Origin: Beijerinckiaceae bacterium
Lineage (GTDB): Bacteria > Pseudomonadota > Alphaproteobacteria > Rhizobiales > Beijerinckiaceae
DNA: 64,000 nucleotides
Assembly (NCBI GenBank): GCA_027533425.1
Contig: JAPZUD010000002.1
Span: 1 to 64,000, forward strand
Direction: 5' to 3'
Position 1 is the first letter of the stretch; every line of letters begins with the position of its first letter. Below are positions 33,365 to 42,026 of the stretch, one piece after another. The notes below the pieces were generated by a model. The model did no database searches and was not told the DNA's origin. It was given only the letters and a program-made list of their open reading frames with translations. A program made the position numbers and the translations under genes.

Positions 33365-34954
33365 TCAGCTCCAGGCGGCGACCAGCGCCTCGGCATCGGT
33401 GATGACGGCCACGTTCTGGAGCGCGTAATTCACCGAGGCCGTGTGCCACTCGGCATTCATGGTCGAGCAGCAATCCTCCGGCACGACCATGAAATAGCCC
33501 TTGTCGGCCCCCGTCCGGGAGGTGTGTTCGATGGACATGTTGGTCCAGGCGCCCGTCACCACCACGATGTCCCGTTTCAGGGCCTTGAGCACGGTTTCAA
33601 GCCGGGTGCCTTCCCAGGCACTCATGCGCTGTTTCTCGACGACATGATCCCCCGGCTGGGCTTCGAGGCCGGGCACCGGGGCGACACCCCAGGTGCCGCG
33701 CACCAGCGCGCGGGCATCGGCCAGCCCCTCGAAAAGCGGGGCATTCATCGTCACGCCCGGGCAGCCGGGCTCGACCACGAACCAGACATGTATCACCGGG
33801 ATGCCTTTCGCGCGGGCCGCCGCGGCGAGGCGGGCGGCATTGCCGATGGCATTCTGCTCGCGGCAATGGACCGGCGAGCCGGATGCGGCGAAGGCGCCGC
33901 CTTCCATGACGACATCGTTCTGCATATCCTGGATGATGAGGGCGCAGCGGGCAGGGTCGAGTGCATAGCCCGGCGCGGCCTTTTTGGTGCCGTTCCGCGC
34001 GATGCTGGCACCGGCCTGCGGCGCCGCGCTGCTCCGAGCAGACACCTGGCGCATATAAGGCTCGCTGCGGGGGCCGACTTTTGTGTCCACCGCATAGACC
34101 GAATGGGTAGCGGTGAGGAACAGGGTGCGGAAATCGGGGCCACCCCAGGCGAGATTGCCGACGAGTTCGGGCACGCGCAGCTTGCCGATCAGCCGGCCAT
34201 CGGGCGCATAGACCCAGACGCCGCCGGGGCCGCAGACCCAGACATTGCCGAACAGGTCGCATTTCATGCCATCCGGCACGCCGGGCTCGCTGGCCGAGAC
34301 GATTCCGGAGGCAAAGACCCGGCCATTGGCGAGCAGGCCATTCGGCTGGACCTCGAAGACACGGATCACATGCTGGACCGTGTCGTTGATGTAGAGCTTG
34401 CTCTCGTCCGGGCAGAAGCAGAGCCCGTTCGGCTGGTCGAACATCATGCGCTCGACCAGCAATTGCGGCGCGCCACCGCCGGGCGGGATGCGATAGACGC
34501 CCTGGAAGCCGAGCTGGCGCGGCCGCTCGACGCCATAGACCGGCATGCGGCCATACCAGGGATCGGAGAAATAGATCGCCCCGTCGGATTTCACGACGAC
34601 ATCGTTCGGGCTGTTGAGCTCGCGCCCGTCGAAATGCGAGGCGAGGGTCTCGCGGCGACCATCCGGCCGCTCGCGGACGAGGGTCGAGGTGGCATGCTCG
34701 CAGACGATGAGGTTCAGATCGGCATCATAGGTCATGCCGTTGCATTTGTTGGCCGGGCGCATCACCTCGGTGATGCCGCTCCGGTCCCAGCGGCGGCGGA
34801 CATCGCCGGGCATGTCCGAGAACAGCAGATACTGGTCCCGCGGGTGCCAGACCGGCCCTTCGGTAAACTCGAAGCCGGTGCCGATCTGGCGCACGGGGGC
34901 CCAGAGATCGACCAGATTGGCAAAAGCCGGGTCAAGCGCGACATGCGTGGTCAT
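33365..34954 (-). CDS. Fusion of SMP-30/gluconolactonase-like propeller and isochorismatase-like hydrolase
   Basis: The 529-residue protein has an SMP-30/LRE beta-propeller at about residues 20-300 (FEFTEGPVWHPRDQYLLFSD, LNSPNDVVVKSDGAIYFSDP, DGMKCDLFGNVWVCGPGGV) and an isochorismatase-like domain at about 335-529. In the second domain D of LIIQDMQND and K of VVEKQRMSAW are present, but the nucleophilic Cys position reads TNMSIEHTSR, a Ser in place of Cys. That is unlike amidases such as nicotinamidase, whereas PhzD-type isochorismatases also lack the Cys. The fusion would couple lactone and C-N or vinyl-ether hydrolysis. It is preceded by a metallo-beta-lactamase-fold lactonase gene. Confidence 0.85.
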   Translation of the reverse strand: MTTHVALDPAFANLVDLWAPVRQIGTGFEFTEGPVWHPRDQYLLFSDMPGDVRRRWDRSGITEVMRPANKCNGMTYDADLNLIVCEHATSTLVRERPDGRRETLASHFDGRELNSPNDVVVKSDGAIYFSDPWYGRMPVYGVERPRQLGFQGVYRIPPGGGAPQLLVERMMFDQPNGLCFCPDESKLYINDTVQHVIRVFEVQPNGLLANGRVFASGIVSASEPGVPDGMKCDLFGNVWVCGPGGVWVYAPDGRLIGKLRVPELVGNLAWGGPDFRTLFLTATHSVYAVDTKVGPRSEPYMRQVSARSSAAPQAGASIARNGTKKAAPGYALDPARCALIIQDMQNDVVMEGGAFAASGSPVHCREQNAIGNAARLAAAARAKGIPVIHVWFVVEPGCPGVTMNAPLFEGLADARALVRGTWGVAPVPGLEAQPGDHVVEKQRMSAWEGTRLETVLKALKRDIVVVTGAWTNMSIEHTSRTGADKGYFMVVPEDCCSTMNAEWHTASVNYALQNVAVITDAEALVAAWS

Positions 34955-34994
34955 GGGCGTTCCTCCGCCGGATCAGGGATGCGGCCGCCCCGGC

Positions 34995-35843
34995 TCAGAC
35001 CGGGAACCAGTTCCGCTTCGGCACGCTCTGGACCATCGGGCCCGGCACGGCCATGTCGAGCCGGCCGACCACCTGCCCGGCCTCGATCTTCGCGGGCTTG
35101 TCATGGACAGGCAGCAGGAAGCGCGAGGTGTTGAGCAGCTTCTTGATCGCCGCCTTTTCCTGCCGCTTCGAGGTGCCGTGATTGCCGGTGACGCGCGGCT
35201 CGTCGGCATGGATCTCGTGGAAGGGATCCACGATCTGGTCGTTGAAATCGTAGATCACGTCGCCGCAGATCGTCGCCCGGCCGTCGGCCGTATCGACATG
35301 GATGTTCATCGAGCCCTCGGTATGGGCGCCGGCCGCCTCGAGATAGCAGCCCGGGAACAGCTCGATCATGCCGCTCAGCTCGAGATCCTCCAGCCGCAGG
35401 GCGTGCTTGGTGTGCAGGCGATCGATCAGGTGCTTGATGTCCGGCGCGGGATATTGCGGGTGCATCAGCCCGGAGACCGAATATTCCAGCTCGCGGCGGT
35501 TGATGATCACCGTGGTGTTCATCGGGAAGAGTTCGTCCTTGCCGGCATGGTCGATATGGAGATGCGTATGCGCGACATAGCGGACATCGCCCATGCGGAC
35601 GCCATGCTTCAGGAGCTGGTTCTCGATCATGTTCTCGTGGAATTGCAGGCCCCGCATGCCGAGGCTTTCCATGATCTGGTTGTGCCGATAGCCGGTATCG
35701 ACCACGACGGGCCAGGGCCCGCCGAGGATCAGGAAGCCATAGGTATAGACTCGCTTGCGCTGGCCGCAGCCGCGCCCCAGCACGAGGAAGCTCGATTCCA
35801 GTTCGATGTCGCCATAGTCGAGCACCTTGATTTCCAGCGGCAT
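34995..35843 (-). CDS. Metallo-beta-lactamase-fold hydrolase (N-acyl homoserine lactonase-like)
   Basis: The 282-residue protein has the MBL metal motif HTHLHIDHAG and the downstream ligands in GAHTEGSMNIHV and GDVIYDFND. Overall layout and length match the AHL lactonase (AiiA-like) family of ring-opening hydrolases. Given its place beside an SMP-30-like lactonase and amidohydrolases, a lactone or lactam intermediate of the pathway is a more likely substrate than a quorum signal. No LuxI/LuxR genes are present. It begins 15 bp after the amidohydrolase gene end. Confidence 0.85.
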   Translation of the reverse strand: MPLEIKVLDYGDIELESSFLVLGRGCGQRKRVYTYGFLILGGPWPVVVDTGYRHNQIMESLGMRGLQFHENMIENQLLKHGVRMGDVRYVAHTHLHIDHAGKDELFPMNTTVIINRRELEYSVSGLMHPQYPAPDIKHLIDRLHTKHALRLEDLELSGMIELFPGCYLEAAGAHTEGSMNIHVDTADGRATICGDVIYDFNDQIVDPFHEIHADEPRVTGNHGTSKRQEKAAIKKLLNTSRFLLPVHDKPAKIEAGQVVGRLDMAVPGPMVQSVPKRNWFPV

Positions 35844-35858
35844 GGGGGTTCCTCCTCG

Positions 35859-36737
35859 TTATGTCAGTGTGTAGGTTTTGCGGGCGGTACCCGCGAAGAT
35901 CAGCGCCCGGTCGGCCTCCGGCAGCGAAGCGGCGGCAGCCCGATGGGCGGCGACAAGGTCGGCATAGGTCGTCCAGAGCTTCTCGATCGGGAAATTCGAG
36001 CCGAACAGGCAGCGCCCGGCGCCGAACAGCGCGACCGTCTCGCGCAGGATGAAGGCGATATGGGCGGGGTCGTTCTTCCGCAGGAACGTGCCGAGGCCCG
36101 AGAGCTTGCTGACGATGTTCGGTTGCGCCGCCAGCCGGACCATGCCTTCACGCCAATGCGCGATCCCCGCCTCGGAGAGGTCTTCCAGCATGCCCGCATG
36201 CTGGAGCACGAATGTCACGCCCGGACAGGCGGCGGCGAGTTCTGCCGCGCCCTCCATCTGCCCCGCAAAAACCTGAAGATCGAAGCTCCAGCCATAGGCG
36301 GCGAGCGCCGCAACATTGCGTTGAAGCACGGGGTCGCGAGCGAGATCCGGCCCGGAGGCAAACCGGTAGAGCGGATTGGCGTGCCAATGAAGCTGCATGC
36401 GGACGCCGCGCACCGAGGGCTCCGTGGCCAGCGCATCGAGAGCCGGACGGATATCGCCGGCGAGCATGTCGGCATAGGCGACGATGGCGACGGGGAAGCC
36501 GGCCCGCCGGGCGGAATCTGCCACGAAGCGCACCTCGTCCATGGCCCGGCCCGGCGCCCAGTTCGCCTGCACATAGACCGCGCTGGTCATGCCCGCCGCT
36601 GCGGCATCGGCGAGATATTCCTCGATCGGATAGTCGCGGCGGATCGGCTCGTAGGGGCCGAAGATGCGCGGCTGCATCGGCCCGACCAGCCAGGGCAGGT
36701 CCGCCTGCCGCCAGATATGGAAATGCGCGTCGATCAT
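35859..36737 (-). CDS. Amidohydrolase family 2 (fuconolactonase/dicarboxylate-type TIM barrel)
   Basis: The 292-residue protein begins MIDAHFHIW, giving metal-binding His5 and His7, and continues with the barrel elements LHWHANPLY, FVLQHAGM, SKLSGLG and FGSNFPIEKLW. This set is typical of amidohydrolase-related (COG3618-type) lactonases and decarboxylases. Its start overlaps the stop of the CoxE-like gene by 4 bp. It may hydrolyse a lactone formed in the pathway; the exact substrate is unknown. Confidence 0.85.
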   Translation of the reverse strand: MIDAHFHIWRQADLPWLVGPMQPRIFGPYEPIRRDYPIEEYLADAAAAGMTSAVYVQANWAPGRAMDEVRFVADSARRAGFPVAIVAYADMLAGDIRPALDALATEPSVRGVRMQLHWHANPLYRFASGPDLARDPVLQRNVAALAAYGWSFDLQVFAGQMEGAAELAAACPGVTFVLQHAGMLEDLSEAGIAHWREGMVRLAAQPNIVSKLSGLGTFLRKNDPAHIAFILRETVALFGAGRCLFGSNFPIEKLWTTYADLVAAHRAAAASLPEADRALIFAGTARKTYTLT

Positions 36738-37876
36738 GCCGCCCTCCCCGACCGGGCCGGGCCTTGCCCGAGGGTCAGCAGGTGCCGGCAGATCGCGGCG
36801 GTGGAATTGCCGTTGGCGAGGGCCGCCAGCATCGGCCGGATCGCGGCCAAGGCTTCCGTCTGCGGCTGGTAAGCCGGGTCGGCCGCCAGCGGCGAGAACC
36901 AGTCGATGCGGAACGCGCGCGTGGCCAGACGGCGGACGGCGCCGATCATGGCGGCGGGGTCACCCCGTTCGAGCCCGTCCGAGAGGATCGCCACCACGGC
37001 GCCGCGGGCATAGCCCGCAAAGCGCGGCACGGCGAGAAAGGCCGCCAGTGCATCGCCGATCCGCGTGCCGCCATCCCAGTCCGCGACGAGGCCGGAAGCC
37101 GTGGCGAGGGCCTGCTCGCGGTTCTTCAGCTTCAGCGCGCGCGTCACCCGGGTGAGCCGCGTGCCGAAGGTGAAGACCTCGACGCGCGGCGCGCTCTGCA
37201 CGATCACATGGGCCAGCGCGAGATTGGCATCGCTGCGCTGCTTCATCGAGCCGGACACGTCGATCATCAGCAGGATCGGCCGGGGCCGGCTGGCGCGGCG
37301 GCGGCGGCTGAGGGCCATCACATCGCCATCGGTGCGGATCGCGGCACGCAGGCTGCGGGCAAGGTCGATCGTCGCGCCACGGCGGGCCCGGCGGTAGCGA
37401 TAGCCGCGCCGGCGCGGCAAAGCGGCCGGCAGGTCACGGGCGAAGCGCGCCAGCGTGCCGGCGGCATCCGGCGGACGCAGCGCCCGGATGGCCAGCGCCT
37501 CGGCCTCGATGGCCTGCTGGCCGGTTTCGTTGATGCTTTCGCCGATCAGGATGTCGCGGCTGCCCTCGTCCTCCTGAAGTTTCAGCTCCTCGTCGGGCTG
37601 CCAGTCATCCGCCTCGCCCGGCTCGGCCATACCGCCGAGGAAATGGAAATCGAACAGAGCGTCGAAGGTCTCGCGCTGGTGCGGCTGCGGCGCCAGCGTC
37701 GCCCAGGCGGCCTGCCGGACCTGCTCGAGCGAGCGCGGCCCGAGCACGGTGATCGCCTCGAGGAAGGTCAAGGTCTGGTCCGGCGCCACGGCGAAGCCAT
37801 GCTCGCGCAGCAAGGCGGAGAACGCGACGAAGGGGCGGCTCGCGGCCGGCAGGGGGTTGGCGCGCCTGTCCGTCAT
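36734..37876 (-). CDS. CoxE-like von Willebrand factor A domain protein
   Basis: The 380-residue protein has a C-terminal VWA domain with MIDAS motif DVSGS (206-210) and partner residues DWDGGTRIG and LSDGLERGDP. It is the CoxE type, which acts with a MoxR/CoxD AAA ATPase in maturation of the molybdenum centre of CO dehydrogenase. The ATG at 37876 overlaps the AAA ATPase stop by 4 bp; a longer frame to 38536 is the shadow of that gene. Context with molybdenum hydroxylase and SRPBCC genes supports a maturation role for that hydroxylase. Confidence 0.88.
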   Translation of the reverse strand: MTDRRANPLPAASRPFVAFSALLREHGFAVAPDQTLTFLEAITVLGPRSLEQVRQAAWATLAPQPHQRETFDALFDFHFLGGMAEPGEADDWQPDEELKLQEDEGSRDILIGESINETGQQAIEAEALAIRALRPPDAAGTLARFARDLPAALPRRRGYRYRRARRGATIDLARSLRAAIRTDGDVMALSRRRRASRPRPILLMIDVSGSMKQRSDANLALAHVIVQSAPRVEVFTFGTRLTRVTRALKLKNREQALATASGLVADWDGGTRIGDALAAFLAVPRFAGYARGAVVAILSDGLERGDPAAMIGAVRRLATRAFRIDWFSPLAADPAYQPQTEALAAIRPMLAALANGNSTAAICRHLLTLGQGPARSGRAA

Positions 37877-38757
37877 GCCGCCACCGCCGCGATGAGGGAA
37901 TCGAGCCGCGGGCGGAGGAAAGCGAGATCCTCCTCGTCCTTCAGCGCCGCGCCGATCGAGCGCCGGAAGGCGTCCGGCCAGGCGGCCCCGGTCCGGGCCA
38001 GGGCGGTCGCGGCCTCCGCCCAGTCCACCGCCTCGGCCACGCCGGGCGGCTTGGTCAGCGGTTCCTGCCGCAACAGGCCGACGGCATGCACCACCGCGCG
38101 GGCGGTCTGCTCGGCCACGGCCGAGGAGCGGAGCATGATGATCGCCGCCTCGCGGGCCGGATCGGGATAGGCGATGTAATGGTAGATGCAGCGGCGCCGG
38201 AGCGCCTCGTGCAGGTCCCGCGTGCGGTTCGAGGTGAGGATCACCACCGGGCGTTCCGCGGCCCGCAAGGTGCCGCGCTCGGGAATGGAGATCGAGAAAT
38301 CCGACAGGAATTCGAGCAGGAAGGCCTCGAATTCGTGGTCGGACCGGTCGATTTCGTCGATCAGCAGCACGGTGGATTCCGGCCGCCGGAGGGCCGAGAG
38401 CATCGGCCGCTCGATCAGGAAATCGTCGCGGTAGAGATCGGCGCTCTCGCCCTCGCGGGCCTGCCGGATGGCGAGCATCTGGCGCGGATAGTTCCATTCG
38501 TAGAGGGCTGCGCTGGCATCGATCCCCTCGAAACATTGCAGGCGGATCAGCTGGCGGCCGAGAATGCCGGCCAGCGCTTTCGCCGCCTCGGTCTTGCCGA
38601 CGCCCGGTGCCCCTTCGAGCAGCAACGGCTTGCCCAAAGCCAGCGAGAGGAAGGCCGCCGTGGCAATGCCGTCATCCGCGAGATAGAAGGCCGCGCGCAG
38701 CGCGTCCGACAGGGCCTCGGGGCTGGACAGACCGTTGGGCAGCGCGCGGATCGTCAT
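37873..38757 (-). CDS. CoxD/MoxR-type AAA+ ATPase
   Basis: The 294-residue ATPase has Walker A GAPGVGKT (49-56), Walker B VLLIDEIDRSD and the MoxR sequence VILTSNRTRDLHEALRRRC with sensor 1 and arginine finger. MoxR-type ATPases pair with VWA proteins to assemble or mature enzymes; CoxD does this for a Mo hydroxylase. It overlaps the CoxE-like gene by 4 bp and follows the catalytic-subunit gene by 3 bp. It probably inserts sulfur or remodels the active site of the adjacent hydroxylase. Confidence 0.9.
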   Translation of the reverse strand: MTIRALPNGLSSPEALSDALRAAFYLADDGIATAAFLSLALGKPLLLEGAPGVGKTEAAKALAGILGRQLIRLQCFEGIDASAALYEWNYPRQMLAIRQAREGESADLYRDDFLIERPMLSALRRPESTVLLIDEIDRSDHEFEAFLLEFLSDFSISIPERGTLRAAERPVVILTSNRTRDLHEALRRRCIYHYIAYPDPAREAAIIMLRSSAVAEQTARAVVHAVGLLRQEPLTKPPGVAEAVDWAEAATALARTGAAWPDAFRRSIGAALKDEEDLAFLRPRLDSLIAAVAA

Positions 38758-38760
38758 GGC

Positions 38761-39795
38761 TCAGAGCGCTCCGCCGCGCCGCGCCTGCGGCTTCGCACCA
38801 CCATTCGCCCGGATGCCACGCAGGATCTTCTCCGGGGTGATCGGCAGGTCGTTCACCCGTACGCCGACGGCATTGTAGACCGCATTGGCGATGGCCGGCA
38901 GGACCGGGTTCGCGCACATCTCGCCCGGGCCCTTGCCGCCGAAGGGCCCATCCGGCGCGGGCCGTTCGAGGATCGTGATGCTGTAGGGCGCGAGATCGCC
39001 CGGGCCGGGCATCAGGTATTCGTTGAAATCGCGCGGGCCGTGATCCGGGTTCGGATAATAGGGTTCCGGCGTCTCGTAGAGGGCGTGGCTGATGCCCATC
39101 CAGGCGCCGCCAACCAGTTGCTGCTCGACCATTTTCGGGTTGATGACCCGGCCAAGCTCATAGGCCGAACTCATGCCGAGGACGGAGACCTCGCCGGTCT
39201 CGTCATCGACCTCGACATCGGCCACGAGGCAGGCATGGGCGAAAGCGGTGTTGGGGTTCATCTCGCCGGTCTCGGGATCGACCGAGGAGAGCGGGATCAG
39301 GAAGATGCCGCGCCCGGCAATCGTCTTGCCCTGCTTGAACTGGGCCGCCTGTGCGGTGGCGCGGACCGTGATCGAGCGCGAGGGCGCGCCCTTCACATGG
39401 ATGTTGCCCTTGCCGTCGGTCACGAGATCGGCGGCATTGACCTCGAGTTCCTCGGCCGCCGCCTCGAGCAGCACGCCCCTCGCCTCGCGCGCGGCGGCGA
39501 TCACGGCATTGCCCATGCGATGCGTCCCGCGGGAGGCGAAGGAGCCCATGTCATGCGGGCCGGTATCGCTGTCGGCGGTATCGACATAGACATCCTCGAT
39601 CGGTACGCCGAGCGTTTCCGCCGCCACCTGCCGGGTCACCTGCTTCATGCCCTGGCCGAGATCGATCGCCGACAGCGCGACGGTGAATTTCCCGTCCGGG
39701 TTGGAATGGATCAGCGCCTGGCTGGGATCGCCGCCAAGATTCATGCCGATCGGATAATTGACGGACGCCATGCCGCGTCCCCTGAACCGGGCCAT
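38761..39795 (-). CDS. Molybdenum hydroxylase large subunit, C-terminal half (separate gene)
   Basis: The 344-residue protein corresponds to the second half of xanthine dehydrogenase-type molybdopterin subunits: IDLGQGMKQVTRQVAAETLG, MGSFASRGTHRMGNAV and GPFGGKGPGEMCANPVLPAI, the last containing the GxGE catalytic Glu. Normally this is fused to the N-terminal half. Here the start ATG at 39795 has its own ribosome site (AAGGAGG, 7 bases upstream) and lies 1 bp after the stop of the N-terminal-half gene. That looks like a settled split, not a sequencing frameshift, since the first half ends in a long Pro-rich tail. The two halves should associate to bind one Mo cofactor. Confidence 0.9.
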   Translation of the reverse strand: MARFRGRGMASVNYPIGMNLGGDPSQALIHSNPDGKFTVALSAIDLGQGMKQVTRQVAAETLGVPIEDVYVDTADSDTGPHDMGSFASRGTHRMGNAVIAAAREARGVLLEAAAEELEVNAADLVTDGKGNIHVKGAPSRSITVRATAQAAQFKQGKTIAGRGIFLIPLSSVDPETGEMNPNTAFAHACLVADVEVDDETGEVSVLGMSSAYELGRVINPKMVEQQLVGGAWMGISHALYETPEPYYPNPDHGPRDFNEYLMPGPGDLAPYSITILERPAPDGPFGGKGPGEMCANPVLPAIANAVYNAVGVRVNDLPITPEKILRGIRANGGAKPQARRGGAL

Positions 39796-39796
39796 C

Positions 39797-41515
39797 TCAG
39801 CGCCTCCTTGTGCCGAAGACCGAGGAGAAGCGATGCGCGCCATGCTGCGAGGCCGGCGCCGGGCTGGGGGATGGCGCGGCTGCGGGTGGTGCAGCCGGCG
39901 GCATTGGGGCCGGTGGCGGGGCCACGGGCGGCGGTGCGGCAGCCGCCGGGCGATAGGGCTCGTATTGCGGCACGGCAGGCGCCTTGGGCCGGTTCTCGGT
40001 CGAGCCTTCCATGATGGGCTGCTTGGTCATCGGGATGCGCATCGTCCCGGCCGGGAGGGTCTGGGTCGGGCGGCCACCGCGCGTTTCCGGACGGTTGATG
40101 CGGCCATTCTCGTCGATCGGCGTCGCCGGGATCTCAGCCCGGGAGCCGCCGCCCCCGGTCAGCGAGGATTGCCGCCGCGCCTCGTCGGAGAGTGGCCAGC
40201 GCGCCTTTTCCGCCGCAACCTGCACGCATTCGATCAGGGCCGTGTTTTTCGCCACGCGGCGATGGGCCTTCATGTCGCCATCGCGATAGGCGTTGAGGAT
40301 GCGGAATTCCATCGGATCGAGCCCGCAGGCCTCGGCGCCCTTGTCCATATGGACTTCAAGGGCGAAATCGACGGCAGTGATCCCGAAGCCGCGCATCGCG
40401 GTGGAGGGGCAGCGGTTGGTATAGGCGACATAGATGTCGGAGGCGACATTCGGGATCGTGTAGGGCCCCGGCAGATGGGCCGTGCATTTGATCGCCGCAT
40501 AGCTCGACAGCCGCGTATAGGCGCCGGCATCGAAATAGGAGCGGATCTGCCGCGCGAGGATACGGCCATCGCGGGCAATGCCGTCCTTGATGTAGATGCG
40601 CTCGGCGCCGCGCGGGCTGCCATAGAGCATCTCCTCCTCGCGATCGAGCACATAGCGGACCGGGCGGCCGGTCATCATCGCGCCGAGAACGGCCAGCGGC
40701 TCGGTCAGCGAATCCACCTTGCCGCCGAAGCCGCCGCCCACCGTGCCGCCGATGAAATGCAGCCGGTTGGAATCCAGATTGACGATCTTCGCCGCCGTGC
40801 CGAGCGAGAAGAACAGGCCCTGCGCGCAGGAATGCACGACGAAGCGGTCATTCTGCTCCGGTGCGGCGATCGAGCCGTTCGTCTCCGTCGGCGCATGCTC
40901 GATCGGCGACATCTGGTAGCGGTCCTCGACAATATGATCGGCCATCGCGAAGCCGCGCTCGACATCGCCGAAGCGCAGCTTCTGATGGTCGTATTTCTCG
41001 TGATATTCGAAATAGTTGCCGGGATAGGTCTCGTTGATGACGGGCGCGCCGGGCTTCAGCGCTTCCTCGACATCGAACACAGCCGGCAGCGGCTCGTACT
41101 CCACCCGCACCAGCGCCCGCGCGGCCAAGGCCTGCGCCTCGCTCTCGGCGATGATCGCGACGATCGGCTCGCCCTTGTAGCGCACCTTGTCAACCGCGAG
41201 ACTGGGCTCGTCATCCTTGCCGAAATTGATCAGCGACAGCAGCGTGTTCTTGTTCACCGGCACATCGGCGCCGCGCAGGATCCGCTTCACGCCCGGTGCG
41301 CGCTCGGCAGCAGCAATGTCGATCCGGCGGATCCGCGCATGGTGATGCGGCGAGCGGACCACCTTGAGATGCAGCAGGCCCTCGAAGGCATGGTCATCGA
41401 AGAAGGGCGAGCGGCCAGTGACATGCCCCGGCATGTCCTGGCGCTGCACGCCCTTGCCGACGACATTGAGATTGTCATCGCGCTCGTTCTGGAAGAGGTC
41501 CTTGCGGAATTCCAT
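39797..41515 (-). CDS. Molybdenum hydroxylase large subunit, N-terminal half with Pro-rich tail
   Basis: The 572-residue protein carries the Ald_Xan_dh_C-type domain (ITGRSPFFDDH-like opening, VRYKGEPIVAIIAE) and the first part of the molybdopterin domain, with GGTVGGGFGGKVDSLTE and RCPSTAMRGFGITAVDFA. The AMRGFG loop is xanthine dehydrogenase-like, not the AYRCSFR loop of CO dehydrogenase. After about residue 500 comes a Pro/Ala-rich tail (PPPVAPPPAPMPPAAPPAA), then the stop. GAGGAGG sits 9 bases before the ATG at 41515. The partner half follows after 1 bp. It should hydroxylate an N-heterocycle or aldehyde. Confidence 0.9.
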   Translation of the reverse strand: MEFRKDLFQNERDDNLNVVGKGVQRQDMPGHVTGRSPFFDDHAFEGLLHLKVVRSPHHHARIRRIDIAAAERAPGVKRILRGADVPVNKNTLLSLINFGKDDEPSLAVDKVRYKGEPIVAIIAESEAQALAARALVRVEYEPLPAVFDVEEALKPGAPVINETYPGNYFEYHEKYDHQKLRFGDVERGFAMADHIVEDRYQMSPIEHAPTETNGSIAAPEQNDRFVVHSCAQGLFFSLGTAAKIVNLDSNRLHFIGGTVGGGFGGKVDSLTEPLAVLGAMMTGRPVRYVLDREEEMLYGSPRGAERIYIKDGIARDGRILARQIRSYFDAGAYTRLSSYAAIKCTAHLPGPYTIPNVASDIYVAYTNRCPSTAMRGFGITAVDFALEVHMDKGAEACGLDPMEFRILNAYRDGDMKAHRRVAKNTALIECVQVAAEKARWPLSDEARRQSSLTGGGGSRAEIPATPIDENGRINRPETRGGRPTQTLPAGTMRIPMTKQPIMEGSTENRPKAPAVPQYEPYRPAAAAPPPVAPPPAPMPPAAPPAAAPSPSPAPASQHGAHRFSSVFGTRRR

Positions 41516-41529
41516 GGCGGGTTGCCTCC

Positions 41530-42015
41530 TCAGGATCGGCGCTGCGCCGGCAGCGTCCGGGCGGCGGCGAGGATGGCCTGGATGATCGGCTCGTAGCCCG
41601 TGCAGCGGCAGATATTGCCAGCAATGGCATCGATCACGTCCTCGCGGCTCGGATTCGGGTTGCGGTCCAGCAGGGCCTTGGCCGCCGTCAGCATGCCCGG
41701 CGTGCAGAAGCCGCATTGCGCGGCGAAATGCTCCATGAAGGCATTCTGCAGCGGATGCAGGTTCGGCCCGTCGGCCATGCCGGAGACGGTCTCGACACTT
41801 GCCCCTTCGCAGGAGGCGGCCAGCGTCAGGCAGGCAAGGCGCAATTCGCCGTCGATCAGGACCGAACAGGTGCCGCAGGTACCCTGCCCGCAGCCATATT
41901 TCGGGCCGAAATCATTGAGGCCTCGCCGCAGAACGGTCAGCAGGCTGTCCGCCGGATCGGCGAAGGCGGCGCGGTCGGAGCCGTTGAGGCGGAACTGCAC
42001 GGGAACTTTCGCCAT
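41530..42015 (-). CDS. Molybdenum hydroxylase 2Fe-2S subunit
   Basis: The 161-residue protein has a plant-type ferredoxin domain (YGCGQGTCGTCSVLIDG, LRLACLTLA) and an all-helical second [2Fe-2S] domain (QCGFCTPGML and NICRCTGYEP). It passes electrons from the Mo site to FAD. The start at 42015 (MAKVPVQ) has AAGGAGG 5 bases upstream; a Met 5 codons earlier is less likely. It lies between the FAD-subunit and Mo-subunit genes in one operon. Confidence 0.92.
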   Translation of the reverse strand: MAKVPVQFRLNGSDRAAFADPADSLLTVLRRGLNDFGPKYGCGQGTCGTCSVLIDGELRLACLTLAASCEGASVETVSGMADGPNLHPLQNAFMEHFAAQCGFCTPGMLTAAKALLDRNPNPSREDVIDAIAGNICRCTGYEPIIQAILAAARTLPAQRRS

Positions 42016-42026
42016 CCTCGCCTCCT

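Noticed and set aside
34734-36872. A 712-codon open frame on the plus strand
   Set aside because: It is antisense to the SMP-30 fusion, MBL and amidohydrolase genes and has only charged low-complexity sequence.
36734-38536. CoxE-like gene extended to 600 residues
   Set aside because: The extra N-terminal 220 codons are the MoxR ATPase gene in another frame. The ATG at 37876 overlaps the MoxR stop by 4 bp.
38761-41515. Frameshift error splitting one xanthine dehydrogenase gene
   Set aside because: The first half ends in a long Pro-rich tail not expected in a simple frameshift, and the second half has its own AAGGAGG site. A split is more likely, though reads should be checked.
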